Shown here one piece after another: positions 27,604 through 40,230 of a stretch of DNA of 64,000 bases. This DNA comes from Nocardioides sp. TF02-7. GTDB taxonomy: Bacteria > Actinomycetota > Actinomycetes > Propionibacteriales > Nocardioidaceae. Location of the stretch: contig NZ_CP092535.1 of the NCBI RefSeq assembly GCF_022437945.1, forward strand, positions 3,534,001 through 3,598,000. The letters run 5' to 3'. Position 1 is the stretch's first letter; each line of letters opens with the position of its first letter. A model generated the notes under the pieces. That model worked only from the letters and a program-made list of their open reading frames with translations, did not search any database and had not been told where the DNA came from. The translations under genes were made by a program, and so were the position numbers.

Positions 27604-28726
27604 ATGGGCACCATCCTCGCGGACGTCGCCGGCGGCGTCCTCCGGTCCCGCGTCGTCGCCGCGCTCGCCAGCCCGCACGGCGTCGACCGCTACCTCGAGC
27701 ACGTCAACCCGATGTGGGCGGCGCACGAGGTGCGGGCGCGCGTCGTCGACGTCCGGCGGGAGACCGCCGGGGTCGGCACCGCCCCGGTCGCCACCCTGAC
27801 CCTCCAGCCCACCACGACCTGGCGCGGCCACCGCGCCGGCCAGCACGTCCTCGTCGGGGTCGACCTCCCCGGCTCCGCCCGTCGCCTGACGCGCGCGTTC
27901 TCGATCTCGTCGGCGGCGTCGGGGGCGGGGGGAGCGGATCACCCTGACCGTCCGGGCGCACCAGGAGGGGCAGGTCTCACGGCACCTCGTCCACGAGGCG
28001 CGGCCCGGCGACGTCCTGCACCTCAGCCAGGCGCAGGGCGACTTCACGCTGACCGAGAGCCCCGCCACGCCGACCAACAACCACCTGCTCTTCATCACCG
28101 GCGGGTCCGGCATCACGCCGGCGATGTCGATGCTGCGCACGCTGCTGCGCGACGGCTACGACGGCCACGCCGGCCGCAGGGTCACCTTCCTCCACTACGC
28201 CCGCGGCCCGGAGGACCAGATCTTCGCCGACGAGCTGCGCGCGATCGCCGAGGCCGACAACGGCGTCGACGTCCACCTGCGGCACGGCGACCGCACCTTC
28301 AGCGAGTTCGAGCTGCGGCGGCTGGTGCCGTCGTACCGCGACACCGACACCTGGCTGTGCGGGCCGGCCGGCCTGGTCGAGCTCGTCACGGAGGCGTACG
28401 GCGACTCGCCGCGGCTGCGGATGGAGTTCTTCAAGCCGTCGGTCGCGCGGGCCGCCTCCGGCGACGCGGACGTGACCGGCGAGGTCGCGTTCGAGCGGTC
28501 CGGCGTCACCGCGGCCAACACCGGCACCAGCCTCCTGGAGCAGGCGGAGGCGCTCGGCCTGCGGCCGGAGCACGGCTGCCGGATGGGCATCTGCTTCTCC
28601 TGCACCAGCACCAAGCGGAGCGGCACCGTCCGCAACGTCCTCACCGGCGAGGAGTCCGCCCTGCCCGACGAGGAGATCCGCATCTGCGTCAGCACCCCCG
28701 TCGGCGACTGCCACGTCGACCTGTGA
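27604..28726 (+). CDS. Ferredoxin reductase for the acyl desaturase (1 frame break)
   Basis: About 373 residues: FAD domain (RAFSISSAAS), NAD domain (LLFITGGSGITPAMSML, CGPAGLV) and a C-terminal 2Fe-2S ferredoxin domain (GCRMGICFSC...C with C-x4-C-x2-C). A break from an extra G in the run 27927-27932 lies between RAFSISS and RITLTVRAHQ. It is the likely electron donor of the downstream desaturase, as Rv3230c is for DesA3 in M. tuberculosis. Confidence 0.92.
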
Positions 28727-28777
28727 CTTCAGTACCTGCCCTCATGTGCCGGCTGCGAGCGAAGCGAGGCAGCCGCC

Positions 28778-28890
28778 GAGCACCAGCCGACCCGGCGCAC
28801 GGTGCGCTCCGCGAGCGAAGCGAGGCAGGCGCCCGAGCACCAGCCGACCCGGCGCACGGTGCGCTCCGCGAGCGAAGCGAGCCGCCCCCG
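28778..28890. repeat. 57-bp tandem repeat, two units
   Basis: A segment starting GAGCACCAGCCGACCCGGCG at 28778 recurs at 28835, a 57-base period, with GCGAGCGAAGCGAG at each unit end. Related GAGCGAAGCGAG words continue to 28881. It fills the 246-base gap between the reductase and the desaturase, so the desaturase ATG (28973) is well downstream. No gene is seen. Confidence 0.75.
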
Positions 28891-28972
28891 CAGCTTGCGC
28901 CGGGTCGGCGTACAGCCGCCGAGCACCAGGGCTGATGCGAACACCACCCGCCCGAGAGCGAGAGGAATCCCG

Positions 28973-30098
28973 ATGACCACGAACGACACCTACCACGGCC
29001 TCACCCCCGAGCAGCTCGAGGCGTTCGGCGCCGAGCTCGACGCGATCCGGCAGCGGATCATCAACGACCTCGGCGACGCCGACGCCGAGTACCTGCGCAA
29101 GGTGGTGAAGGCGCAGCGGACCTTCGAGGTGGTGGGCCGGGCGCTGTTCTACCTGCCGCCGGCCTGGCCGCTCGCGGTGACGGCGCTGAGCATCTCCAAG
29201 ATCCTCGACAACATGGAGATCGGGCACAACGTGATGCACGGCCAGTACGACTGGCTGGGCGACCCGGCGTACAACTCGCGGATGTTCGAGTGGGACAACG
29301 TCTGCCCGAGCGAGCAGTGGAAGTACTCCCACAACTACATCCACCACACGTTCACCAACGTCCTCGGCAAGGACCGCGACATCGGCTACGGCATCCTCCG
29401 GATGGACGAGGACCAGCCGTGGCACCCGTACTACCTGGGCAACCCGGTCTACGCGTTCCTGCTGATGATCTTCTTCGAGTGGGGGCGTGGCGATGCACGA
29501 CCTCGAGGTCGAGAACATCGTGGCGGGGAAGCGGAAGATCTCGGAGAACAAGAAGCTCCACGCCGGGATCATGCGCAAGGTGAAGCGGCAGGCGCTCAAG
29601 GACTACCTGCTGTTCCCGGCGCTGACCGGCCCGCTGTTCCCGTTGACCTTCGTCGGCAACGCGACCGCCAACCTGGTGCGCAACATCTGGGCGTTCAACA
29701 TCATCTTCTGCGGTCACTTCCCGGCGGGCGTCGAGTCGTTCGCCGAGGACGAGATCCTCGACGAGGACGGCGTCGAGTCGCGGGGCAAGTGGTACCTGCG
29801 CCAGCTGCTCGGCTCGGCCAACATCACCGGCGGCCCGCTCTTCCACGTGATGAGCGGCAACCTGTCGCACCAGATCGAGCACCACCTGTTCCCGGACCTG
29901 CCGGCCCGGCGCTACCCCGAGGTCGCCGCGGAGATCCGCGAGATCTGCGAGCGCTACGGCCTGCAGTACAACACCGGGCCGCTGCGCAAGCAGCTGTTCA
30001 GCGTGGCGAAGAAGATCTGCCGGCTGGCCCTGCCGGACCGGCCGAAGCAGGGGCGTGGCCCGGCCGGCGATGTGACGCAGACGCCGTTGGCGGCCTGA
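28973..30098 (+). CDS. Membrane fatty acid (acyl-CoA) desaturase, DesA3-like (1 frame break)
   Basis: About 374 residues. The three His boxes of membrane desaturases are present: GHNVMHG, HNYIHHTFTN and HQIEHHLFPDLP. TM helices flank the first and third boxes. An extra G in the run 29480-29484 breaks the frame after FFEWG, and VAMHDLEVENIV continues. It would introduce the delta-9 double bond into stearoyl/palmitoyl-CoA, fed electrons by the upstream reductase. The pair is under the adjacent TetR. Confidence 0.93.
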
Positions 30099-30121
30099 CC
30101 GGGAGCCGTCACACTGGTGCC

Positions 30122-30347
30122 ATGACCGGACGCGACCACATCAGCCGGGCCGAGATCGGCAAGGACGCGGTCCAGGCGACCGCCGAGGCCGCGGCGACCA
30201 CGGTGGGGGAGGTCGTCACCATCCTCGCCGGCGCGGTGAAGGAGGTCGCCGGTGCGGTCGGCGGCTTCGCCACCGAGGTGTTCGAGATCCGTGACGCCTC
30301 GCGCCGCGCCCCTCGCCGAGCACGCCGACGAGCCCGCTGTCGAGTAG
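30122..30347 (+). CDS. Small soluble protein, unrecognised (1 frame break)
   Basis: About 74 residues. The visible part MTGRDHISRAEIGKDAVQAT then AEAAATTVGEVVTILAGAV KEVAGAVGGFATEVFEIRDASRRA is an alanine/valine-rich amphipathic helix. Removing a C of the run 30309-30312 ends it as LAEHADEPAVE-stop. Two bases further, the run-on frame has no family resemblance. It lies 23 bases after the desaturase and may be co-transcribed. Confidence 0.55.
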
Positions 30348-30407
30348 GTACTTCCTCCACGTCGAGCAGGCACTTCTCGGCGGTGAGAAAGTCCCTACTC
30401 GACCATG
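30339..30407. repeat. Three related GTCGAGYAGG units forming a hairpin
   Basis: GTCGAGTAGGTACTT (30339), GTCGAGCAGGCACTT (about 30361) and the inverted AAGTCCCTACTCGAC (ending 30407). The outer pair makes a stem of about 14 bases. It sits between the convergent small gene (whose TAG is inside the first unit) and the acetoacetate-decarboxylase-like gene, where a bidirectional terminator is expected. Confidence 0.65.
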
Positions 30408-30414
30408 GGGGCAG

Positions 30415-31021
30415 TCACTCGAACCGGAGCCGGAAGTCGGCCATCCGGAACGAGCCGAGCCGGCGGGCCGGGCGCAGGAAGGCCAGCGGGCCGTCGGCGG
30501 CGAAGCTCCACCGGGCGCGGCAGGGGAGCGCCTTCGCCGTGCCGCTCATCACGGCCCGGCCGCGGCCGTCGTGCTCCGCGAGGGGCGGCTGGTCGACCAG
30601 TCCCTTGAACGGCGCGCGCGGCGCGGCCCTCGAGACGTCGGTGAACGCCGCCTCGGCGACCACCCGCCGGTCGACGGACGCGGACCAGTGCGTCGAGGTG
30701 AGCGGTCCCTTGAAGGTGCTCTCGAGCTCGAAGTCGCAGAGGTCCTTGGGGATCGCCCACAGCGCACGGCCCCCGGCCATCGAGGCCGGCGAGTCGACCC
30801 AGATGTCGGTGATCGTCACCGCCCGCTCGCCGTCGGGGAGCGCGCGTCGGCCGGGCGACGAGGAGCTCGCCGTAGCGGAGCGGGCTCGGGTCGACGTAGC
30901 TGACGAAGGCGACGCCGTAGACCCCGGCGGGGTGCCGGTCGTCGGCGCCGTGGCGGAGCCGGAACAGCGACAGCCAGAGGCTGCCGTGCATCCGCCAGGG
31001 CGGCGGTGGGTAGTCGGTCAC
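30415..31021 (-). CDS. Acetoacetate decarboxylase-like protein (1 frame break)
   Basis: About 201 residues, starting VTDYPPPPWRMHGSLWLSLF. The ADC-fold features are VAFVSYVDPSPLRYGELLVARP, DIWVDSPASMAGGRALWAIPKDL and the C-terminal beta segments. The catalytic Lys of true acetoacetate decarboxylase is not evident; the IPKDL lysine is conserved in the wider family. A frame break lies at about 30848-30856. The GTG overlaps the TetR stop (GTGA), so the two are coupled. The substrate is unknown. Confidence 0.8.
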
Positions 31022-31678
31022 CGGTCTCCTCTGGTCCGTTCGGTGCCCGCGAGGCCGCGGACGACGAGGTCCAGTGTGCTGGTGACGACCTGGTCGCGGC
31101 CCGCGGCGTCCAGGTGGCGGTAGGGGCCGTCGAGGAGCAGCAGGCTCAACCCGTGCACCGCGGCCCACGGGCCGGCCTCGGCACCCGGGCGCAGCTCGGC
31201 AGGCAGCCACCCGACCTCCACCAGCTCGTCGAGCACCGAGGCGAGGAAGGCGTACGGCGGCGACGCGGCGAGCCGCGACTGGAGCGGCTGGTCGTCGGTG
31301 TCGGGCACGGGGCAGAACGCCATCCGGAACAGGCCCGGCTGGTCGAGCGCGAACTGGACGTAGCCGCGCCCGGCGGCCTGCAGCCGCTCGAGGGCGGCCG
31401 CCACGGGATCGACCGGACCGGCGGCCGGCGCGGGCAGCAGCGCGAGCGTCGTCGCGGCCATCCGCTGCATCGCCTCGTCCTTGGCCGCGGCGAGGAGGTC
31501 GGCCTGGTTCTCGAAGTGGCGGTAGGTGGCGGTCGGGGTGACACCGACGGCACGGGCGGCCGCCCGGATCGTGACGGCCTCCGGGCCGCCCCTGCTCGGC
31601 GAGCTCCGCGGCCGCGCGCACCAGCGCGTTGCGGAGGTCGCCGTGGTGGTAGGGCCGGGACGGCTGCTCACGGGTCAC
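31018..31678 (-). CDS. TetR/AcrR repressor of the MMPL pump (1 frame break)
   Basis: About 219 residues from GTG 31678 (VTREQPSRPYHHGDLRNALV). After an extra G near 31585 the HTH continues as GPEAVTIRAAARAVGVTPTATYRHFEN, with a helical ligand domain behind it. Divergent from the MMPL transporter across an 80-base gap rich in inverted repeats, it is the probable repressor of that pump. The acetoacetate-decarboxylase-like gene overlaps its stop. Confidence 0.87.
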
Positions 31679-31687
31679 GGAATGAAT

Positions 31688-31738
31688 GTTGACACGCGCC
31701 CACATGTGTGCCAAGTTGACAGGCGTAAAGTTAACGCC
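31688..31738. promoter_or_regulatory. Regulatory region between tetR and the MMPL gene
   Basis: Contains direct repeats GTTGACA at 31688 and 31715 (27 bases apart), the perfect 8-base palindrome CACATGTG at 31701-31708, and GGCGTAAAGTTAACGCC at 31722-31738. TTGACA words suit -35 elements. The palindromes suit TetR operators controlling both divergent genes. Confidence 0.5.
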
Positions 31739-31757
31739 GTGCACATAGGAGAGTCTC

Positions 31758-33901
31758 ATGTTGCGTCTTCTCGGCACCCTCGTGACCACCCGCGCCCGCG
31801 CCGTCCTCGCCCTCGCTGTCGTGCTGATCGGCGTCGCCGGCTGGCTCGCGGTCGGGGCCTTCGGAAAGCTGCAGTCGGAAGGGTTCGACGACCCCTCGTC
31901 GGAGAGCACCCGCGCCGCCGAACGCCTCGAGGAGGTCGCGGGCGGCGACGCCGACTACCTCTTCGTCGTCACCGCCGAGGAGGGCACGGTGGACGACGGG
32001 GCGGCGGCGGAGGCGGGTCGCGAGCTGACCCGGCGGCTGCAGGCCGAGCCCGGCCTCACCGACGTGGTGTCCTACTTCGACGCCGGCAACCCGGCGCTGC
32101 GGTCCGCCGACGGCGAGCACGCGCTGGTGACGGCCGGCGCCGCGGCGACCGGCGCGCCCGAGCCCGGCGGCGTCATCGACGACTACACGGTCGACCCCGG
32201 CAGCAGCGGCGGCGTGACGGTGCGCGTCGGCGGTGGCGAGGTCGTCGGCGAGGAGATCGGCGGCCAGATCGGCTCCGACCTCGGGCTCGCCGAGGCGATC
32301 GCGATGCCGCTGATCCTCGCGCTGCTCGTCCTCGCGTTCGGCAACGGGGTGGCCGCACTGGTCACCCTGGCCGTCGGCACCTTCTCGATCGTCGGCACGT
32401 TCGCGGAGCTGTCGGTCCTCGGCTCCCTCACCGACGTCTCGATCTACGCCGTCAACCTCACGACCGGACTGGGGCTGGGGCTCGCGGTCGACTACGGGCT
32501 GCTCATGGTGGCCCGGGTGCGCGAGGAGCGCGCGGCCGGACGCGAGCACCGGGCGGCCGTCGTACGCGCTGTCGAGACGGCCGGCCGGACGATCCTGTTC
32601 AGCGCGACCACGGTCGCCGTCGCGCTCGCGGCGATGCTCGTCTTCCCGCTCTACTTCCTCCGCTCGTTCGCCTACGCGGGGATCGGCGTCATGGTGATCA
32701 CGGCGCTCAGCGCCGTCGTGCTGCTCCCCGCCGCGCTCACCCTGCTCGGCGACCGCGTCGACGCGTGGAAGGTGCCCGGTGTGCGCGGGATCCGCGGTGG
32801 TGCCGCACCGTTCTGGGGCCGCCTCGCGGCTGCGGTGGTACGGCGGCCGGTGCTGACCGCCGTGCCGGTGCTCGGCGTGCTCGCCCTGATGGCGCTCCCG
32901 CTGCTCGGCGTCTCGTTCGGCACCCCGGACGACCGCGTGCTGCCCACCAGCGCCGGCAGCCGCCAGGTCGGCGACGTCCTGCGGGCGGAGTTCACCGGCG
33001 ACCGCACCAGCCCGATCACCGTCGTCACCAGCGGCCCGGTGTCCCCGGAGGAGCTCGCCGCGTACGCCGAGCGGGTCGCGGCGCTGCCCGACGTCGTGCG
33101 GGTCGAGCAGCGGCCGGGGAGGACGGCGCGGTGCTCCAGGTGGTGACCGACCTCGACCGCCGCTCCGCCGCGGCGCGCGACCTGGTGGCGGAGGTCCGCG
33201 ACCTGCCCGACCCGGCCGGTGTCGACGCCCTCGTCGGTGGCCGCACCGCCGAGCTGGTCGACAGCATGGCTGCGATCACGGGGAGCCTGCCGCTCGCCGC
33301 CGGGTGGCTGGTGGCGACGACCGTCGTGATCCTCTTCCTCTTCACGGGGAGCGTCGTGCAGCCGCTGCGGGCGCTGGTGCTCAACGGGGTCGGCCTGGCC
33401 GCCACCCTCGGCGCGATGGTCTGGGTGTTCCAGGACGGGCACCTGTCCGGCGTGCTCGGGTTCACGCCGATGCCGCTCGACACCAGCATGATGGTGCTGC
33501 TGTTCTGCGTCGCGTTCGGCCTGTCGATGGACTACGAGGTGTTCGTGATGGGACGGATCACCGAGATGCGCGAGCAGGGCTGGTCGTCGGAGGAGGCAGT
33601 GGTCCGGGGCCTGGCGCACACCGGCCGCATCGTCTCGACCGCGGCGGCGTTGATCGCGATCAGCTTCTTCGCGTTCCTGGTGAGCCGGGTCAGCTTCATC
33701 CAGTTCTTCGGCCTGGGCACCGGGCTGGCGATCCTGGTCGACGCCACCCTGATCCGCGGGGTGCTGCTGCCGGCCGGCATCCGGCTGCTCGGCGAGGCCG
33801 CCTGGTGGGCGCCGCGGCCGCTGCGGGCGGTGGCCGACCGGTTCCGGCTGCGTGAGGGCACCGAGGAGGAGCTGCCGGTGCCGCCGGTCACGGTCGGGTA
33901 G
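31758..33901 (+). CDS. MMPL-family RND transporter (1 frame break)
   Basis: About 714 residues. Two halves each start with a TM helix and a long extracellular loop followed by five TM helices; MLRLLGTLVTTRARAVLALAVVLIG opens the first half. TM4-like AVNLTTGLGLGLAVDYGLLMVARVREE and FCVAFGLSMDYEVFVMGRITEMRE carry the proton-relay Asp-Tyr pairs. One G is missing from the run 33116-33119. It exports lipids or drugs across the membrane. The TetR is divergent. Confidence 0.92.
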
Positions 33902-33907
33902 GCGCGC

Positions 33908-34084
33908 TCAGTCCTCGGGGTCGTCCAGCCGCGCCAGCCAGGTGGCGAACCGCTCGACGGCGGTCTCGAACTCCGGGTGGACGTCGGTGAACTCCTGGAG
34001 CCGCTCCGCGAGCCACGCCAGGGTGACCTCCTCGTCACCCCGGCGTTGCTCGAGCTCCTCGATCCCGCGGTCGGTGAAGTACAT
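33908..34084 (-). CDS. DUF6104 small protein
   Basis: 58 residues, MYFTDRGIEELEQRRGDEEV then TLAWLAERLQEFTDVHPEFE and AVERFATWLARLDDPED. It matches the small actinobacterial DUF6104 family found next to kgd, with acidic and aromatic helices and no TM segment. The ATG is 12 bases after the kgd stop, so it is in the same transcript. Its function is not known. Confidence 0.85.
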   Translation of the reverse strand: MYFTDRGIEELEQRRGDEEVTLAWLAERLQEFTDVHPEFETAVERFATWLARLDDPED

Positions 34085-34095
34085 CGGCGGCAGTC

Positions 34096-37910
<3,815 letters not shown>

Positions 37911-38138
37911 GACGTGCTTCGCCTCTTCCGTGAGCTGATGGACCTGTCCGACCTGGGCGGGCGCCGGGGTCAAGGCTAGTCCCACCGGAAAGAATTCGGG
38001 GTGCAGGCCCGGGTGCTCTTCGACACCCCGTCACAGGAACCGGTACCCGCGTGCCGAAGCGGCACCCGGCAGGCGGGTGTGCGACCCTCGATGACCGTGG
38101 CCGCGGAGGCGGTCGACGGACCGGGAGGAGGGCGCGAC

Positions 38139-38732
38139 GTGCGCAGATGGCGACGACCCGCCGGCGCGGCGCTGGCCGTGCTGGTGCCGCTGGGGCTGGT
38201 GCTCTCCGGCTGCAGCGGCGACGACCAGCCGGCGGGCGAGAGCGCCCCCAGCCAGGAGGCCACCGCCATTGAGACGCTGGCCACGACGGTGCGTGTGGGC
38301 GAGGTGACCGGCCGGCTCGGCAAGGACCGCGCGCGGCGTACGGCCGAGGCCGTCGCGGACGTCGTCGACGGCTGGCTCGACGGCGCCTACGTCGCCGGCG
38401 ACTACCCCCGCGACGACTTCGCCGACGCCTTCCCCGGCTTCACCAAGGGCGCGGCCCGGCTGGCCGGGAAGCAGCGCGGCCTGATGAGCAACGCCGCGGT
38501 CGGCGACCGGGTCGAGAGCGTCACCCCGACGCGGCGGGTGGTGCGGGTCGACCTGCTGGCTCCGAAGGGCGAGCCGGCCGGGGCCACCGCCCACGTCGAC
38601 CTGGTCTTCGAGGTGGCGGGTGAGGTGGAGCGCACCGAGCAGGTGCGCGGCCGGCTGCTGCTCACGCCGAAGGGCGACGGCTGGCGGGTGTTCGGGTTCG
38701 ACGTCGAGCGCGGAGAGGTGAGGGGTCGATGA
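38139..38732 (+). CDS. Putative lipoprotein, unrecognised
   Basis: 197 residues from GTG 38139 with GGGAGGAG upstream; ATG 38091 is an alternative. A basic start (VRRWRRP) and hydrophobic core end in the lipobox LVLSGC, so the mature protein should be lipid-anchored outside the membrane. Then comes a helical and beta region with a charged C-terminus. It overlaps the LCP gene by four bases, suggesting a cell-wall-linked role, which is an inference. Confidence 0.75.
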   Translation: MRRWRRPAGAALAVLVPLGLVLSGCSGDDQPAGESAPSQEATAIETLATTVRVGEVTGRLGKDRARRTAEAVADVVDGWLDGAYVAGDYPRDDFADAFPGFTKGAARLAGKQRGLMSNAAVGDRVESVTPTRRVVRVDLLAPKGEPAGATAHVDLVFEVAGEVERTEQVRGRLLLTPKGDGWRVFGFDVERGEVRGR

Positions 38733-39667
38733 GCGAGCGGAAGCAGGACCGGGCGCGCTGGACCCGCGGGTGGCGCCGGGTGGTGCGCACCTCCGTCCTC
38801 GGTGCGCTCCTGGCCGCCGTGGCGGTGGCGATCCCCGACGGCGACGTCGCCCCGACCCACCTGTCGCTGGTGAAGTTCGAGCACGCGCAGGGCGTGGACA
38901 GCGACCCCGAGGTGGTCTGGGTGCTCGCCGTCGGCTCCGACGCCCGCCCCGGGCAGGACCCGCTGCGGCAGCGCGGCGACACGCTGCAGCTGATCGGCAT
39001 GGACACCCGCACCGGCGCGGCCACCGCGATCGGCATCCCCCGCGACTCCTGGGTGCCGATCCCCGGACACGGCTCCAACCGGGTCAACGCGGCGCTCTTC
39101 TTCGGCGGTCCCCAGCTGATGGGGGAGGCGGTCGCCGGGCTCATCGGGATCGAGCCCGACTACGTCTTCGTCGCGAGCTTCCGCGGCGTCGAGGAGGTCA
39201 ACAAGGACATCGGGCCGATCACCGTGCGCAACCCGCGGCCCTTCTCCGACGAGTACCTCAAGCCCCGCGGCTACGAGTCCGGAAAGATCAAGCTCCGCGG
39301 CTACGACGCCGTGTCGTTCTCGCGGATCCGCAAGTCGCTGCCCGGCGGCGACTTCGACCGTTCCGCCAACCAGCAGCGGGTGCTGCGAGGCTTCCACGCC
39401 CGCGCCCTCGAGCTGGCCGACCGCCCCGGCGGCATCGAGCGCGGCGTGCTGAGCGTGATGCAGCACCTCCACACCGACCTCGGCCCGGCCGAGCTGTTCC
39501 GGCTCGCCCAGGCGGTCGCGCAGGTCGACCCGCGGAAGATCACCACCTGCGTCCTCCCCGGCGGCATCGGCAACGTCGGCGGCGCCAGCGTGGTGCTCCC
39601 CGACACCGCCACCGCCCAGAGGTACGGCGACGACGCGCGCAAGGACGCCACGATCAAGCGCTGCTGA
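38729..39667 (+). CDS. LytR-CpsA-Psr family protein
   Basis: 312 residues with an N-terminal TM helix (VLGALLAAVAVAIP) and an extracytoplasmic LCP domain: LAVGSDARPGQD, RGDTLQLIGMD, IGIPRDSWV, YVFVASFRGVEEVNKDIG, SFSRIRKSLPGGDFDRSANQQRVLRG. These ligases attach teichoic-acid-like or arabinogalactan-type polymers to peptidoglycan from undecaprenyl-linked donors. It is coupled by ATGA to the lipoprotein gene. Confidence 0.9.
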   Translation: MSERKQDRARWTRGWRRVVRTSVLGALLAAVAVAIPDGDVAPTHLSLVKFEHAQGVDSDPEVVWVLAVGSDARPGQDPLRQRGDTLQLIGMDTRTGAATAIGIPRDSWVPIPGHGSNRVNAALFFGGPQLMGEAVAGLIGIEPDYVFVASFRGVEEVNKDIGPITVRNPRPFSDEYLKPRGYESGKIKLRGYDAVSFSRIRKSLPGGDFDRSANQQRVLRGFHARALELADRPGGIERGVLSVMQHLHTDLGPAELFRLAQAVAQVDPRKITTCVLPGGIGNVGGASVVLPDTATAQRYGDDARKDATIKRC

Positions 39668-39736
39668 GCGCCCGGATTGGTTCTAGCAGGACTGGTCGGG
39701 GTGGCGGCGGGGCCGGTCCCAGGCGTCACGGGTGGC

Positions 39737-39830
39737 GCAGGTTCATCAAGGGATGCAGGTGAACCTGCGCCTCCCCTGGTGGGCACGCCGTGGGGAGCGC
39801 GGGTTCGTCGACATCCCTTGATGAACCTGC
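39737..39830. repeat. 94-bp palindromic element, copy 3
   Basis: Same architecture and exact length as copies at 6811 and 8017. Outer arms are GCAGGTTCATCAAGGGATGC and its counterpart CATCCCTTGATGAACCTGC; the loop has the copy 1 orientation. It lies between the LCP gene and tRNA-Arg, in a 408-base non-coding stretch that also holds the hairpins below. Confidence 0.92.
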
Positions 39831-39905
39831 GCCTGCTGAGCCCAGACCCGCCCGGCGGGCCCGTGCGCACACGCGCAGTGGCCGAACCACACCCCTCGGC
39901 GTTCG

Positions 39906-39953
39906 GGTGACTCCCTCGGTGCTGTGACCGGTCCCAGCACCGAGGGAGTCACC
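39906..39953. terminator. Perfect 18-bp hairpin
   Basis: GGTGACTCCCTCGGTGCT pairs perfectly with AGCACCGAGGGAGTCACC across a 12-base loop. Such a strong hairpin between an LCP gene and a tRNA on the other strand could terminate either. No T run is adjacent. Confidence 0.55.
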
Positions 39954-40020
39954 GCAACTCCGAGGTAGCGGGCTCCCCGAGTGCTCTGCCCGCAGTGGCG
40001 CCCGATCCCACCAAGCAAAG

Positions 40021-40047
40021 AGCCCGAACCCACGGGGGGCTCGGGCT
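40021..40047. terminator. Terminator downstream of tRNA-Arg
   Basis: AGCCCGA and TCGGGCT form a 7-bp stem around a G/C-rich loop. On the minus strand it follows the tRNA and precedes CTTTG, consistent with an intrinsic terminator. Confidence 0.65.
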
Positions 40048-40075
40048 GTCACCGACGTCCTGAGACATCAGAGGG

Positions 40076-40148
40076 CGCCTTCGGCAGGATTCGAACCTGC
40101 GACACCTGGTACCGGAAACCAGTGCTCTATCCCCTGAGCTACGAAGGC
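40076..40148 (-). tRNA. tRNA-Arg (anticodon CCG)
   Basis: 73 bases fold as a cloverleaf: acceptor stem GCCTTCG/CGAAGGC with discriminator G, D-arm GCTCAGGGGATAGAGC, anticodon stem CTGGT/ACCAG around TTCCGGT with anticodon CCG (reads CGG), and T-arm GGTTCGAATCC. CCA is not encoded. It is divergent from argS, the gene that charges it. Confidence 0.95.
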
Positions 40149-40230
40149 CTGCGCCGTCGCCGACGCTCGGTGAACCATACCGGGCCCTATCCGCGCGAGA
40201 GAAACCGGAGGGCGCCGATAGGCTTGACCG

